Of a stretch of DNA of 64,000 bases, positions 11,412-20,684 are shown piece by piece. The translations under genes and the position numbers were made by a program. Source of the stretch: Nitzschia putrida (Eukaryota; Bacillariophyta; Bacillariophyceae; Bacillariales; Bacillariaceae); the NCBI GenBank assembly GCA_016586335.1, contig BLYE01000029.1:124001-188000 (forward strand), in the 5' to 3' direction. Within the stretch, counting starts at the first letter, position 1; every line of letters starts with the position of its first letter. Under the pieces are notes generated by a model. The model saw nothing but the letters and a program-made list of their open reading frames with translations, ran no database searches and was not told the origin of the DNA.

Positions 11412-12137
11412 ATGGGAGGAGTACAATCTAACCCAGGACAAGGGTCCTCGGGATCTAGCAGTCTGTCAACCGCCTACAGACCTGGTAGCAACTCTGAAGT
11501 TCGTAGCAGTAGATTTGGACAAAGTTCTTCTCCACGGACAGCCGTTTCGGTTCAAGATCTCGAAATGCCACACAATGTGCAGTTTGCATTCTTGTCTTCC
11601 TCTGTGATTGTGATGGATACAAATGTCATGTATGAATCGAAGAAGAGACCCAAGGCCTCGGTTGCCTGGATGAAACATCTAGCGACACTGACGCTGGAAA
11701 GAGACGCGTCGTCCTTGGGACTCGACGAGGATGAAAATGATTGTTTGATTTGTTTCAATGAATATACCAAAGGAAACACTCTAGTTTCCTTACAATGTGG
11801 CCACACATATCATAAGCACTGCTTAGCAGAGTGGTTCACCCGCCAAGCGACATGTCCATATTGCCGGTACCAAGTGCCCAAGGAGCCATCCTTCTATCGT
11901 AGAGGAAAACAAAAATGGCAGCACAGTTGTGGTACTGGAAACTTCTGCGGGTCCAAGCGGCTCTTGGTTGAGCGGTTAAGAGAAAAACAAGAACAGTTGC
12001 AACTGGAAGAGCTCCGCGTTTCTCTCTTGGATCGATTGAGCTTTGCTCCGCATGTTGCCATTTCTGAAGTGGCATCGCTCCGAAACCCCGCGAGATCCAC
12101 GCCTACTAGAATGGTAGCCGCGGCCATATCTGCGTAG
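11412..12137 (+). CDS. RING-H2 finger protein with possible N-myristoylation site
   Basis: The protein is 241 aa from the ATG at 11412. Residues about 115-158 form a RING-H2 finger: CLIC, then CGHTYHKHC (Cys-x-His-x2-His-x2-Cys), then CPYC, the C3H2C3 pattern of E3 ubiquitin ligases. The protein starts MGGVQSN, which fits the N-myristoylation pattern (Gly2, Ser6), so membrane attachment without a transmembrane helix is plausible; this is inference. The N-terminal 50 residues are Ser/Gly-rich. After the RING comes a basic, Gln/Glu/Leu-rich helix (about residues 180-205, VERLREKQEQLQLEELR) likely to form a coiled coil. The gene is single-exon. Confidence 0.85.
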   Translation: MGGVQSNPGQGSSGSSSLSTAYRPGSNSEVRSSRFGQSSSPRTAVSVQDLEMPHNVQFAFLSSSVIVMDTNVMYESKKRPKASVAWMKHLATLTLERDASSLGLDEDENDCLICFNEYTKGNTLVSLQCGHTYHKHCLAEWFTRQATCPYCRYQVPKEPSFYRRGKQKWQHSCGTGNFCGSKRLLVERLREKQEQLQLEELRVSLLDRLSFAPHVAISEVASLRNPARSTPTRMVAAAISA

Positions 12138-12431
12138 AAAACGTGGAGGGAAGGGGCAATCTTGTGTCATCCTCTTGCAATGATGGGCTGGATTTGTAAA
12201 AAATGATGGGTTGCAATGTCGTGGTTGCAGCGCCAAAAAAAACCTTGGGCAGCAATCTCTAGTGTGCCCTTGGGTTCGTCAACTGGGCCCAAGGAATGGT
12301 TGTCATGACCTTGTCCCCTGTGTTGTCTGTGTTTCATATCACTATGGCAGCGTTAGTCTGCATATACACATTTTCCGATTTCATGCACATTTTTCATGGT
12401 GAGCTTGAGTAGAATATAGAAAGATAGTTCT

Positions 12432-13055
12432 TCAAGCATCTTTGTCTCTTTTTGACAGAGACCACTCCGTTGTATCTTTTTCTTGGGGGGTCCCTCGATC
12501 CATCCAGCTGATAGCTGGTACCTCCGAATTGGAATGCTCCCCTTGGATGGCTTCAAGATTGTCAAAATTGGAGTCAACCAGGGGGGTAGTTATCTCTGTC
12601 ATTTCGGTTTCTGTCATTGACGTGGTGGTCATGGGAACTGTTACGGAGGCGCGCCACCGATGCCAAGAAGCGACAATCTTGGAACGAGTTGTTTGCACAA
12701 AACTCTGGAGGGTCTCTGCCATTGCCACAACGATTTGCTGCACATACACAATTCCTGTACACCACCATTGACGACTTCTCCACTGAGGTGGGGTGTAGAG
12801 AAGGACGTATACAAAGAGCCAGTTGTATACCATGGAGAGTAGATAAATGGACCAAGCTGCCAAATCCACTACCACCATCCCCTTTTGGAGAGATTTGGCG
12901 GTAGTTGGATCCAGAAAGGTCCAGGTCTCATTTTTTGCCATCGCCAAATTCCATGTACAAACAAACAGGCGCCAGAACAAGAGTCGCAACAACCATTTCC
13001 AAGCTGGTGAATCCTGGGACAATGCTGATGGTCTTCTCGTTAGATTGGATTGCAT
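12432..13055 (-). CDS. Hypothetical membrane protein
   Basis: The protein is 207 aa from the first in-frame ATG (complement of 13053-13055). It is not recognised. Two hydrophobic stretches are visible: about residues 20-40 (WKWLLRLLFWRLFVCTWNL) and 58-90 (GMVVVDLAAWSIYLLSMVYN onward to VYVLLYT), the latter long enough for one or two helices. The C-terminal 80 residues are hydrophilic, with Thr/Met-rich (MTTTSMTETEMTE) and acidic parts. The gene converges with the RING-H2 gene (stop codons about 295 bp apart) and diverges from the TPR/EF-hand gene across a 450-bp shared upstream region. Confidence 0.5.
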   Translation of the reverse strand: MQSNLTRRPSALSQDSPAWKWLLRLLFWRLFVCTWNLAMAKNETWTFLDPTTAKSLQKGMVVVDLAAWSIYLLSMVYNWLFVYVLLYTPPQWRSRQWWCTGIVYVQQIVVAMAETLQSFVQTTRSKIVASWHRWRASVTVPMTTTSMTETEMTEITTPLVDSNFDNLEAIQGEHSNSEVPAISWMDRGTPQEKDTTEWSLSKRDKDA

Positions 13056-13163
13056 GGGAGAGCAAGAGTAGAAAAAATCTACATGCTTGACCTGCTGCTG
13101 TGAGGTCAACTGCTAGACTGCTGGTATATCGGCACAACCCCCCAGAGTGCCATGTTAGCATGA

Positions 13164-13171
13164 TGACGTCA
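13164..13171. promoter_or_regulatory. CRE-type bZIP site TGACGTCA
   Basis: This is a perfect palindromic TGACGTCA within the divergent intergenic region. Diatom bZIP factors are known to act on TGACGT-type elements in CO2/cAMP-responsive promoters. One 8-mer can occur by chance, and a second copy lies at 27556-27563. Confidence 0.3.
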
Positions 13172-13204
13172 CAATTGGCACAATCATCATAGGAATTTGG
13201 AATG

Positions 13205-13233
13205 CACCACCACCACCACCACCACCACCACCA
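13205..13233. repeat. CAC trinucleotide microsatellite
   Basis: About 9.7 uninterrupted CAC units lie upstream of the TPR/EF-hand gene. Confidence 0.9.
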
Positions 13234-13505
13234 TCAGATGCACCAGTGGTCTCAAAATGACCGTTCATGTCGCAGCAGGACTTCTTGGAATGTCAACATG
13301 GCGACGACTTTCCAAGATTCTCCCTGTCCTGCATCTTCCAAAGATTGCCAAGCAACAACAACCCAAACAGCAACAACACATCAAGCCCGAAACGTGTATT
13401 AAAGCTCCTGTTATAGTCACACGCGCTTTTTTGTACAACACCCAAACGAGAAAGACCCATATTCATTCCTTTTTCTAGCAAACATCCAAGTTATTCAAGC
13501 AAAAA

Positions 13506-15488
13506 ATGGCTGCTGAGGTATGTGCATATCCTCCTTCACTTTTTGAAAATGTCGTTTATGATTTACTTGTTCGCGTCGTTTTCTCACGACACCAATGTTG
13601 TTCTTGTTTCTATTCCTCATCCTTATTGTTATTGTAGGCAAAAGATCTAGGACGTGCCGCCTTTGCGGCTCAACAATGGGAAGACGCTGTTCGGCATTTC
13701 ACCACCGCAATCGAGGCGCAAGCATCCCCCGATGTTTCCTGCTTGGCCATTCGTTCCTCGGCGTACCAAAAGTTGGGAAATTTGGAAGCTGCCTTGCAAG
13801 ACGCCGACGCTACAGTACAACATGATCCAACCTATGTTCGAGGATATTTGCGAAAGGCTTGTGTTTTGAGAATGCAACAAGAATACGATGCAGAAGTGGA
13901 AACCTATCTTAAGGGGCTCGAGCATGTTCCTGGGGATGAATCGTTGACACAAGGTCTATCCATGGCTAGACGTTTGTTGCAAAGTAAGTCTCGTATTGCA
14001 CAACAGGAGGCAGCAGCAGCTGGTACTGCGGATGCAGCGTCCGAGGAGACAACCCCTGCCGCCACGCCCCGTCGCATGGGTTCCACCTCCCAAGCTACCC
14101 GAGTTCGAGCCTTGGTGGCTCCCAAAACGGCTGCTCCGACCGATCCATCGCTGGCTTCCCCCTCTGTATTGGCTTACACTAAGATGGAGTTGGAGTTGAA
14201 ATTGCTTGCCTTGCAAGCACAGATGGATTTGATTCAAGAGTTGGAGCGCTTGCCGACTCCAAGTGATCGCCTCGATTGGTTGTGGGAGCTTTTGCAAATG
14301 GAGGGCACTGTCAGTGATGCCACTGTGGCAGATCTGGCCAAGCGTATGCAACCAGCCTTGACAAGCAAGGCTCTTCAATCAGCAGTGGAAGACAATGTCG
14401 TTCAAGATGCATTAAGCCGGGAGACGTTGGAGTCCTTTTTCGAATCTGTTCTGGCTGCCTTGAAAAAGGCAGACGAATCCAGCGAAACCAAGGACTTTTC
14501 TTCCTTGACCCTCATGAAGCTGGTCGAAAATGTCTTTTGTCAGGTTCTTTTGGCGGGACTGTGGACTTCAGCGTCGGCAGCCGACAAGGCGGAACAAATG
14601 ATCAATGTCATTCCCGAAAAGTCCATTTTGAACGACGAACGCATGAAGGCTCTCTTTGTTCTGTTTGACAAGGACTCTGATGCAACTGTGGATTTCAAAG
14701 AGGTTGCCATCGGATTGTACCCCTTGACGACCGATTTGGGAGAAGCTACCAAGAACGCTGCTCGGTTGCTCCTCATGATGGACAAGAATGACGAGCGTGT
14801 TTTAACCTATCAAGAATTTGCTAAATTGATTTTGGCAGTCGCAGCTGCCTTTGGCATGACCTTTGAACAGTTGGCCAAGCAGCTTTTGGAGAACCCCCAA
14901 AATGGAACCGACGGACCTTCTGAAGACGCCATCATGCAAGAGCTCCTTGTCGCTGAGGAGGCGTATGCCAAGGCGGCAGAACAACGTCGCGAAGAATCAG
15001 AGCGTCAAAAGACATGGGATGCATTGTCCTACAGCCGTACGCAACGTCTATTCGAACTATGGGATACGAACAGTGATGGAACCATTGATTTCCAAGAGTT
15101 GCTCTCTGGTTTGAGACGGTATCAAAAGGCTACATTGAAGACTGGGGTGTCTGCGAGCGAAGCAGAGCGGGATGCTTTGATGATCATGGGATACGACAAG
15201 GATAGGAATCAAGCTCTTGATCCTGAGGAATTTGCTCACGCCATGGCCAATTATGCTGAAGCTGTTGGACGCAGTCTTCACGAATTGATTGATTTCATGT
15301 GCGTCGTTTCTTCACAATCATCCACCTCCAAAGAATACGAAATCCAATTTGAGGATGCCATTGCTGTTCCAAAGGCTGCAGTGAGCCATGGGTCAAATCG
15401 TTTCAGGCCAAGTATGGGAACCATTCTCGATACTCCCGAGGCTGACGTTGCTGAAGAGGGAGAAGAAGAAGAGGAGGATGGTTGGTAA
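13506..15488 (+). CDS. TPR plus EF-hand calcium-binding protein
   Basis: Two exons: 13506-13517 (ATG GCT GCT GAG) and 13638-15488, joined across a 120-bp GT-AG intron (GTATGT...TTGTAG, phase 0), giving about 620 aa. The 4-codon first exon restores the start of a TPR domain (residues about 1-110: KDLGRAAFAAQQWEDAVRHF, then CLAIRSSAYQKLGNLEAALQ, then RGYLRKACVLRMQQEYDAEV) of the STI1/SGT type that binds chaperone tails. An Ala/Thr-rich linker follows. The C-terminal half carries EF-hands: canonical loops at about 348-359 (DKDSDATVDFKE), 480-491 (DTNSDGTIDFQE) and 524-535 (DKDRNQALDPEE), and a degenerate one near 385. The end is acidic (EEGEEEEEDGW). A calcium-regulated scaffold or co-chaperone is inferred. 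Confidence 0.85.
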
Positions 15489-16374
15489 GACTAGGGTATA
15501 CCTAGAAACTAGTAAATCCAAAAGAATTCTGCTTTGGACGATTTTTCATTGCAGCAGGTAGTGCGAGTTGCGGCCATGATCTTAGGAATGGAAAGTACCG
15601 TTCGTAGCTGATAAAGGACGATATTTCCAACGGATCGAAGTGGATGTACCAGATCTTGTTGCGTTCTATTGTGTTTGTCGTCAGATCGTCTACACACCGC
15701 ATTTCGTATCGCAAGGCAGCATGCTATTCGATTGAATACTTCAGTATCCGGGGAGGGACTCTCATTCCAGTGCACCTCTGTCGAGATTCAACATCATTTT
15801 TGCATGTTCAGATGATGGTGGATAATGGGAAGATGCATGTTCTCGTTTCGCGGTTTTGGAGGAACGGAGTAGTGGTCATAGTGGTATCCGTTCCTGCAAG
15901 AATGAGCTGCTATATATATTGCAGTTTACAAGCAACATTCAACCCACCTGAGATAGGATGACGACAAGAATACTTATTACCCAACTTGAGGCTACAGTGG
16001 ATACAACGTTGTCTTCCGCACGACCCGTGAACAGAGGGTTATGAATGGTGGTGGTAACAAGATGAGGTACTATCTTCTGTTTATGATTTACCTGATATTA
16101 TTGCTACTGTGTGACGGCACTTCCAAGAGTCAATTTCTCCCTTCTTCACATGCCACAGGATTTGCACGTGGCTAGAAGTACTAGTACTAACATACCGGGG
16201 CTCACAAACTTATGGTCTGAGCGTGAGTTTCTGAACTAGAAAAGAAGTTCCAACACAGGTTCACCAGGAGGGCACTGCATTCCAATCCTTTTTTGTCAGA
16301 CCATTTGTCCGACCACTTCGTTGACGCAACCGTTTTTGCCAATCGCTCAAGACCATATTATCCTACGTATAGCG
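15489..16374. other. Spacer and 5' region of GT2 copy A
   Basis: No gene is seen. From about 16267 to 16374 the sequence is clearly homologous to 30178-30281 upstream of GT2 copy B (for example TTTGCCAATCGCTCAAGACC in both), so the duplicated segment extends about 110 bp upstream of the start codon. Confidence 0.6.
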
Positions 16375-19300
16375 ATGTTCGAAAAGGACGTCTACTGGGT
16401 CCAGTTGGAACATGCCTTCGACTGGGCCTTGATGATATGTTTCCTCTTCCTGACAACGTTGCTCAACTTGTACGCTCTATCGAAGCTTCGAAATATCATC
16501 CGCGCAGTGATATCAACGAGATTCTTTACCGACAAACCCAAACAAGGTGGAATCATTCCGCCAGGCAAAGAGCCAATGGTCACCATCCAAATTTCTTGTT
16601 TCAACGAAGGCAATGTGATCGAAGACACCATCAACGCTGCCTGTGATGTCGACTGGCCCAAGGACAAGCTGACGGTACAAATATGTGACGATTCAACTGA
16701 TGAGACCATAGACATCATCGATGCTGTCTGCAGTCGATGGCGAGAACGGGGAGTTTCTTGCGAACGGCTTACGAGGCCAAACCGGGTAGGCTACAAGGCG
16801 GGGTGCCTCCACTACCATACCGATCGAATTCAAGGGGATTTCGTTGCCATGTTCGACGCTGACCATCGATGTGAGAATCAGTTCCTGCGACGTTGTGTCC
16901 CGCATTTCTTTTCAAAAAGGGGTCGACAAAAGCGCAAAGTTGGCCTTGTACAATGTCCGTGGGCGTACTACAACACCCATGAAAACCTGCTTACAGAGTA
17001 TGACGCCCTCAACCTCGATACTGCTTTCGTCTTGGAACAAACAGGGCGGTCTGCAGCATTGGGCATTTTCAGTTTCAACGGGACAGGGGGTATATGGCGA
17101 AAACAAGCCATCCAGGCTGGAGGGGGCTGGTCTTGGGAAACTATTACAGAAGACTTAGACCTGAGTTACGAGTCGTACATGGCGGGGTACCAATTCATCT
17201 ATTTGCGCGACTTACCCCAACAACTAGAGCTTCCTGCAGGGATCCGTGCTCACATCCAACAAAAGTACCGCTGGACGAAAGGGTTCTTCCAGGTGGCGCG
17301 AAAAACACTTTTCCGCATCTTCCGAAACCCCCTCACTCCAATTCTCTTGAAAATCGAGGTCTTCTTTCAATACACCGGAGCGATTGCATATACATTGACA
17401 CTATGTGTCGTCTTTCTTGCTCCCGTCCTGTCCTATCGAAGGCTATTCTCGCCAATGTTGATTGGATACACCATTGCCCCGGCAGTCATTCCGCTGTTTG
17501 GAGGGACTTGTACAATATTCGGGAAGGTATCCGGGAGCAACCACCAGTACAAGACTTTTGCATCACGATGCAAGCGAATGGTGTTTCTACCAACTTTATA
17601 CATGTTTGCTTTGGGAATGATGATCTTTGAGACACATGCGATGTACGATGGAATGACATCGGATGACGCGACGTTTGTGCGGACACCAAAAGAGGGAACC
17701 CCTGTTGCAGGTGATCAGAAAATGGATTACAAAGATGATGAACTGGAATGTCGGAATGATGAAGAGATGCCAGACGATATAGAAGCAACAACGATCGCGC
17801 CTAGTGAGGCCGATCTGGAACCCAAACAACACGATATCGAGCAAGGAAGCTCCATACCAGTGGACCTCGAAATTTCTGCTGCCGCAAACGACAATCCGTT
17901 TTTCAGTAGAATGAAATGCCCTCAATGTTTGTCAAAGCTGAGCAAAAAGGGTCAGAAGTTCAAAACGAATATTACCAACGGACTGCTGGGTTTGCTCATG
18001 GGCGTATACCTTTGCGCGTGGGCTGTCATTTTGTTCCTTGACCAGCATGCATTAGACCCCAAAGAGCGGAATCAAGTGGGGTATGTGATGACGTTCGCCT
18101 TACCCTTTCCAGCCGTTGGTCTGTTTTATGTGCATGGAACGTTCACGTATCAGTTGCTGTCTATGAAGTTCAAGAGCATGTTGAAGAAGCGTACGGCCCG
18201 TAAGGAAGAGCGCAAGGCGCTAAGGCTAAAGCAGGTTGGAGATGACAATGCCACCGTGAACACCGAAGCAATGTCTCTGGCTCTCACGCTCCGGAGTCAA
18301 GCCACATCCCCTGAACTTTTAGGTCAAAGCCAGACAGGAAAACAAAAATCCCTCCGGAACTTCCTCGAGAACCGTTTGAAGAGCCCCGCACCAACTGCGG
18401 ATCAGGACTTGGTGTCTTTGTCATCGTCTATTGGTACAACGTCAACGTTTATGTCCCCTGTAAAATCCACATTGAAAAGCCCTCTAAAATCTGCTTTCTT
18501 GGTGGAAGGGCGTCAAAGTGGAAGAAATTCGGTTGCTTGGAGTGATATTTCGTCATCTTTTTCCAGCAAGAATGAGTTGAGGTTGTCTGCTTGGTCTGCG
18601 CCCCCGCTCAACGACAATCTGTCGGTCCCCGTGGTACTAGAAGAGGATGAAAACGATGAGGAAGAGAAGCAAGAAGACGATGGTGTCGTTGCTGGAATGG
18701 GTTACTTCGCTGCTGCCAAACGCATTAATGTGGATGGTTCGATTGAGCAATTTTCTGCTCACAGTCACAACCAGAGTTCGTACCACTCTGCATTTTTGGA
18801 TCTTACAAGTGACGAGGATAGTGGCCTGCAAAGTTTTGATGGAGCGTCTGCTGGAGGATCTACGCCTCCAGAAAGCCCTACAAAAATTGAACTTGAGCAT
18901 ATCGTGAACAGTCTTCCACTGAAGGAAAGCAGAGTTCTCCATGATGACGAGGAGAGTGGCCCACTGGCCCCTGAAAGCCCCCTGAGTGCACCAAAGGTTA
19001 AACGAAATTCTTTGAGAACTTGGACAAATGCGTTACTCCGATCTCAGCATTCGCAACAAAGCAAGTCATCCCTGGTTGAAACCCATCGCAGAGCTAGTGT
19101 GGGGGCAGGTTTTGCACCTTTGGGTCTACGTCGAAAGTCTTCCACCACAAATCAAGGAGATCCAACGCTTCTGGATGTATCTACTTCTCAGCATCTACCA
19201 GGAAGGAAACTATCCGGGGTCAAGATCCCGCGAAGAGCCAGCGTCGGGGCAAGTTTTGCTCCCAAGGGACTGCGTCGAAAGTCTTCCACAACTCCGCAAG

Positions 19301-19842
19301 AAGACAAACCGCCAATCCCCGATTCGATTTCATTTCATGAATCCTTTGGATCCATTGGTTCGGTCAGAGAGTTAATGGTGCCTATCGAAGTCACCGATTC
19401 CAAAAATGGGTCAAACTGCAGCTTTTTTGAAGAGTCCTGGAAACTTTCACCCTCCAAGCCTTTGAAGGTGACAGTGGACAAAGATACCATAGAAATGGAA
19501 GCCATATCCCCACCACTTCTCGAAACAACAGTGGAAAATGCGCTTCCTCATGACATGAACATGGATGTTCACAACCACGTGGTTGATCATTCATGTAGCG
19601 AAAGTGTAGAAACGTTTTGTACAGCAGCACAGCAAGATTCGACGATGGATAAACAGGAAAATCAATCCAAAGGTGAATCAAGCGTACAGGTTCCACGTCC
19701 GAAGTCTAGGCATACGATGGAAAACTTCCTGCATGATCCCACTTCGCCCTCAGAAACTGGTTCCATGTCTCATTCATCGGAGTTGGGATCCTTGGATTTA
19801 AGTGCAAGCAACCACCGTAGGTTGACCTTGGTGCTAAGTTAG
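16375..19842 (+). CDS. GT2 processive beta-glycosyltransferase, CslA-like, copy A
   Basis: The protein is 1155 aa from the ATG at 16375, the start that matches copy B; upstream codons in frame lack an ATG. It is a family 2 glycosyltransferase resembling plant CslA/CslC mannan or glucan synthases, which polymerise NDP-sugars into beta-linked chains at a membrane. Seen: one membrane segment at about 17-37; CDDSTDET (D105/D106); FDADHR (D161/D163); TEDLDLSYE (E259/D260); and QKYRW (Q296-W300, the QxxRW motif). Four or five membrane helices follow (about 330-440 and 535-600). The last about 550 residues are a Ser-rich, acidic cytosolic-type tail absent from plant CslA. It has a 48-residue duplication starting RRASVGA (nucleotides 19087 and 19231) and many RRxS-type sites. 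Product (mannan or glucan) cannot be told from sequence. Confidence 0.9.
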   Translation: MFEKDVYWVQLEHAFDWALMICFLFLTTLLNLYALSKLRNIIRAVISTRFFTDKPKQGGIIPPGKEPMVTIQISCFNEGNVIEDTINAACDVDWPKDKLTVQICDDSTDETIDIIDAVCSRWRERGVSCERLTRPNRVGYKAGCLHYHTDRIQGDFVAMFDADHRCENQFLRRCVPHFFSKRGRQKRKVGLVQCPWAYYNTHENLLTEYDALNLDTAFVLEQTGRSAALGIFSFNGTGGIWRKQAIQAGGGWSWETITEDLDLSYESYMAGYQFIYLRDLPQQLELPAGIRAHIQQKYRWTKGFFQVARKTLFRIFRNPLTPILLKIEVFFQYTGAIAYTLTLCVVFLAPVLSYRRLFSPMLIGYTIAPAVIPLFGGTCTIFGKVSGSNHQYKTFASRCKRMVFLPTLYMFALGMMIFETHAMYDGMTSDDATFVRTPKEGTPVAGDQKMDYKDDELECRNDEEMPDDIEATTIAPSEADLEPKQHDIEQGSSIPVDLEISAAANDNPFFSRMKCPQCLSKLSKKGQKFKTNITNGLLGLLMGVYLCAWAVILFLDQHALDPKERNQVGYVMTFALPFPAVGLFYVHGTFTYQLLSMKFKSMLKKRTARKEERKALRLKQVGDDNATVNTEAMSLALTLRSQATSPELLGQSQTGKQKSLRNFLENRLKSPAPTADQDLVSLSSSIGTTSTFMSPVKSTLKSPLKSAFLVEGRQSGRNSVAWSDISSSFSSKNELRLSAWSAPPLNDNLSVPVVLEEDENDEEEKQEDDGVVAGMGYFAAAKRINVDGSIEQFSAHSHNQSSYHSAFLDLTSDEDSGLQSFDGASAGGSTPPESPTKIELEHIVNSLPLKESRVLHDDEESGPLAPESPLSAPKVKRNSLRTWTNALLRSQHSQQSKSSLVETHRRASVGAGFAPLGLRRKSSTTNQGDPTLLDVSTSQHLPGRKLSGVKIPRRASVGASFAPKGLRRKSSTTPQEDKPPIPDSISFHESFGSIGSVRELMVPIEVTDSKNGSNCSFFEESWKLSPSKPLKVTVDKDTIEMEAISPPLLETTVENALPHDMNMDVHNHVVDHSCSESVETFCTAAQQDSTMDKQENQSKGESSVQVPRPKSRHTMENFLHDPTSPSETGSMSHSSELGSLDLSASNHRRLTLVLS
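19087..19374 (+). repeat. Internal 144-bp duplication in the GT2-A tail
   Basis: Two in-frame units start at 19087 and 19231, 144 bp apart. They encode RRASVGAGFAPLGLRRKSST and RRASVGASFAPKGLRRKSST. Copies B and C have only one diverged counterpart (PRMSIGTSPFGLKR or PRMPPGTSPFGLKR). Confidence 0.75.
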
Positions 19843-20684
19843 AGCCGTCCAGTACTCTTCTAAAGTGCAGCAATGAATCTTCCTCGGGATTGACAGATGC
19901 CCCAATAAATTGTAGACCTAGCTATTCTGGAACGGATGTCTCGCCCAAAAGCACCGGTAGAAACAAGGAATGTAGGCCAGTTGTTGCTGCTACAATTCGA
20001 ACCAACCCCTACCCTACGTCTTCCAGTGGTGCATGAGTGAGTCAGCACGAGGCATTCAATACGAACGCCTCTTCATCAGGTATGAGTATTGGTGGAAATA
20101 GCTCGGAAAGCAACGCAAGATGTATGGTTTCAGTCCTCCTAGTCAAAGCGAATTCTCGCGACGTGGTACTCTCGTAGGTCGCAGGTCGCAGGTCGCAGGT
20201 GATCTGGTACCTCTTGGTATTTTCTCCTCTTCCTCCTCCACCCTCCACAACCATCATGTGCAGCATTTCCGTACAAAATACGTGATTTCCAATCCACTGA
20301 GTGATACACAGTTCTGGCATTCTAAGCGCCTTAATAGTACTATTGACATCTGAATCAGTTCTCCATGTTGTTGTGCAGGATGAGCAGGCAGATTACCGGA
20401 TGTACTATGGTCAAACAAAGAACATCGCCATTTTTTAAGTTCTGTCGTGTGAAATTGCAAGAAGCACATCCATGATGACTAGTTATTCATGTTGTCCAAA
20501 GAATACAAGCAGACAATAAACGGGAGTCGAATCTCCTCTTCTTTGATTGTCGTGCTCCGGAAAAAGTAGGATCCAATCGCTGTTGCTAATAATCCGAAGG
20601 GAAACCAACTGGTCTTCGGATTCAAATAAACATCGCGCTTATGGGTGAAAAATCATGTCATAAAATCACCAGCTGCAAAAAATA
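19843..20684. other. Spacer between GT2-A and the first HSF gene
   Basis: No gene is seen. A 7-bp tandem tract (AGGTCGC, three units plus) lies at 20176-20200. Confidence 0.5.
20176..20200. repeat. AGGTCGC short tandem repeat
   Basis: Three and a half head-to-tail units of a 7-mer in the spacer upstream of the first HSF gene. Confidence 0.8.

Larger units (their letters stand above)
13056..13505. promoter_or_regulatory. Divergent intergenic region (probable bidirectional promoter)
   Basis: The membrane-protein gene (-) and the TPR/EF-hand gene (+) are transcribed away from this 450-bp interval. It holds a perfect CRE palindrome (13164-13171) and a CAC trinucleotide tract (13205-13233). The open frames through the CAC tract would encode poly-His or poly-Thr and look spurious. 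Confidence 0.4.

Noticed and set aside
13197..13478. Frames encoding poly-Thr or poly-His upstream of the TPR/EF-hand gene
   Set aside because: They are produced by the CAC microsatellite and overlap the start of the better-supported gene's leader.
16293..16646. Alternative-frame protein overlapping the start of GT2 copy A (also seen at 30176-30427 in copy B)
   Set aside because: Its apparent conservation between A and B simply reflects the near-identity of the DNA; the GT2 frame accounts for it.
20521..20550. GGGAGTCGAATCTCC sequence considered as a tRNA T-arm
   Set aside because: The loop lacks the TTCGANY pattern in register and no matching acceptor or anticodon stems are found. No tRNA or rRNA gene is supported anywhere in the window.
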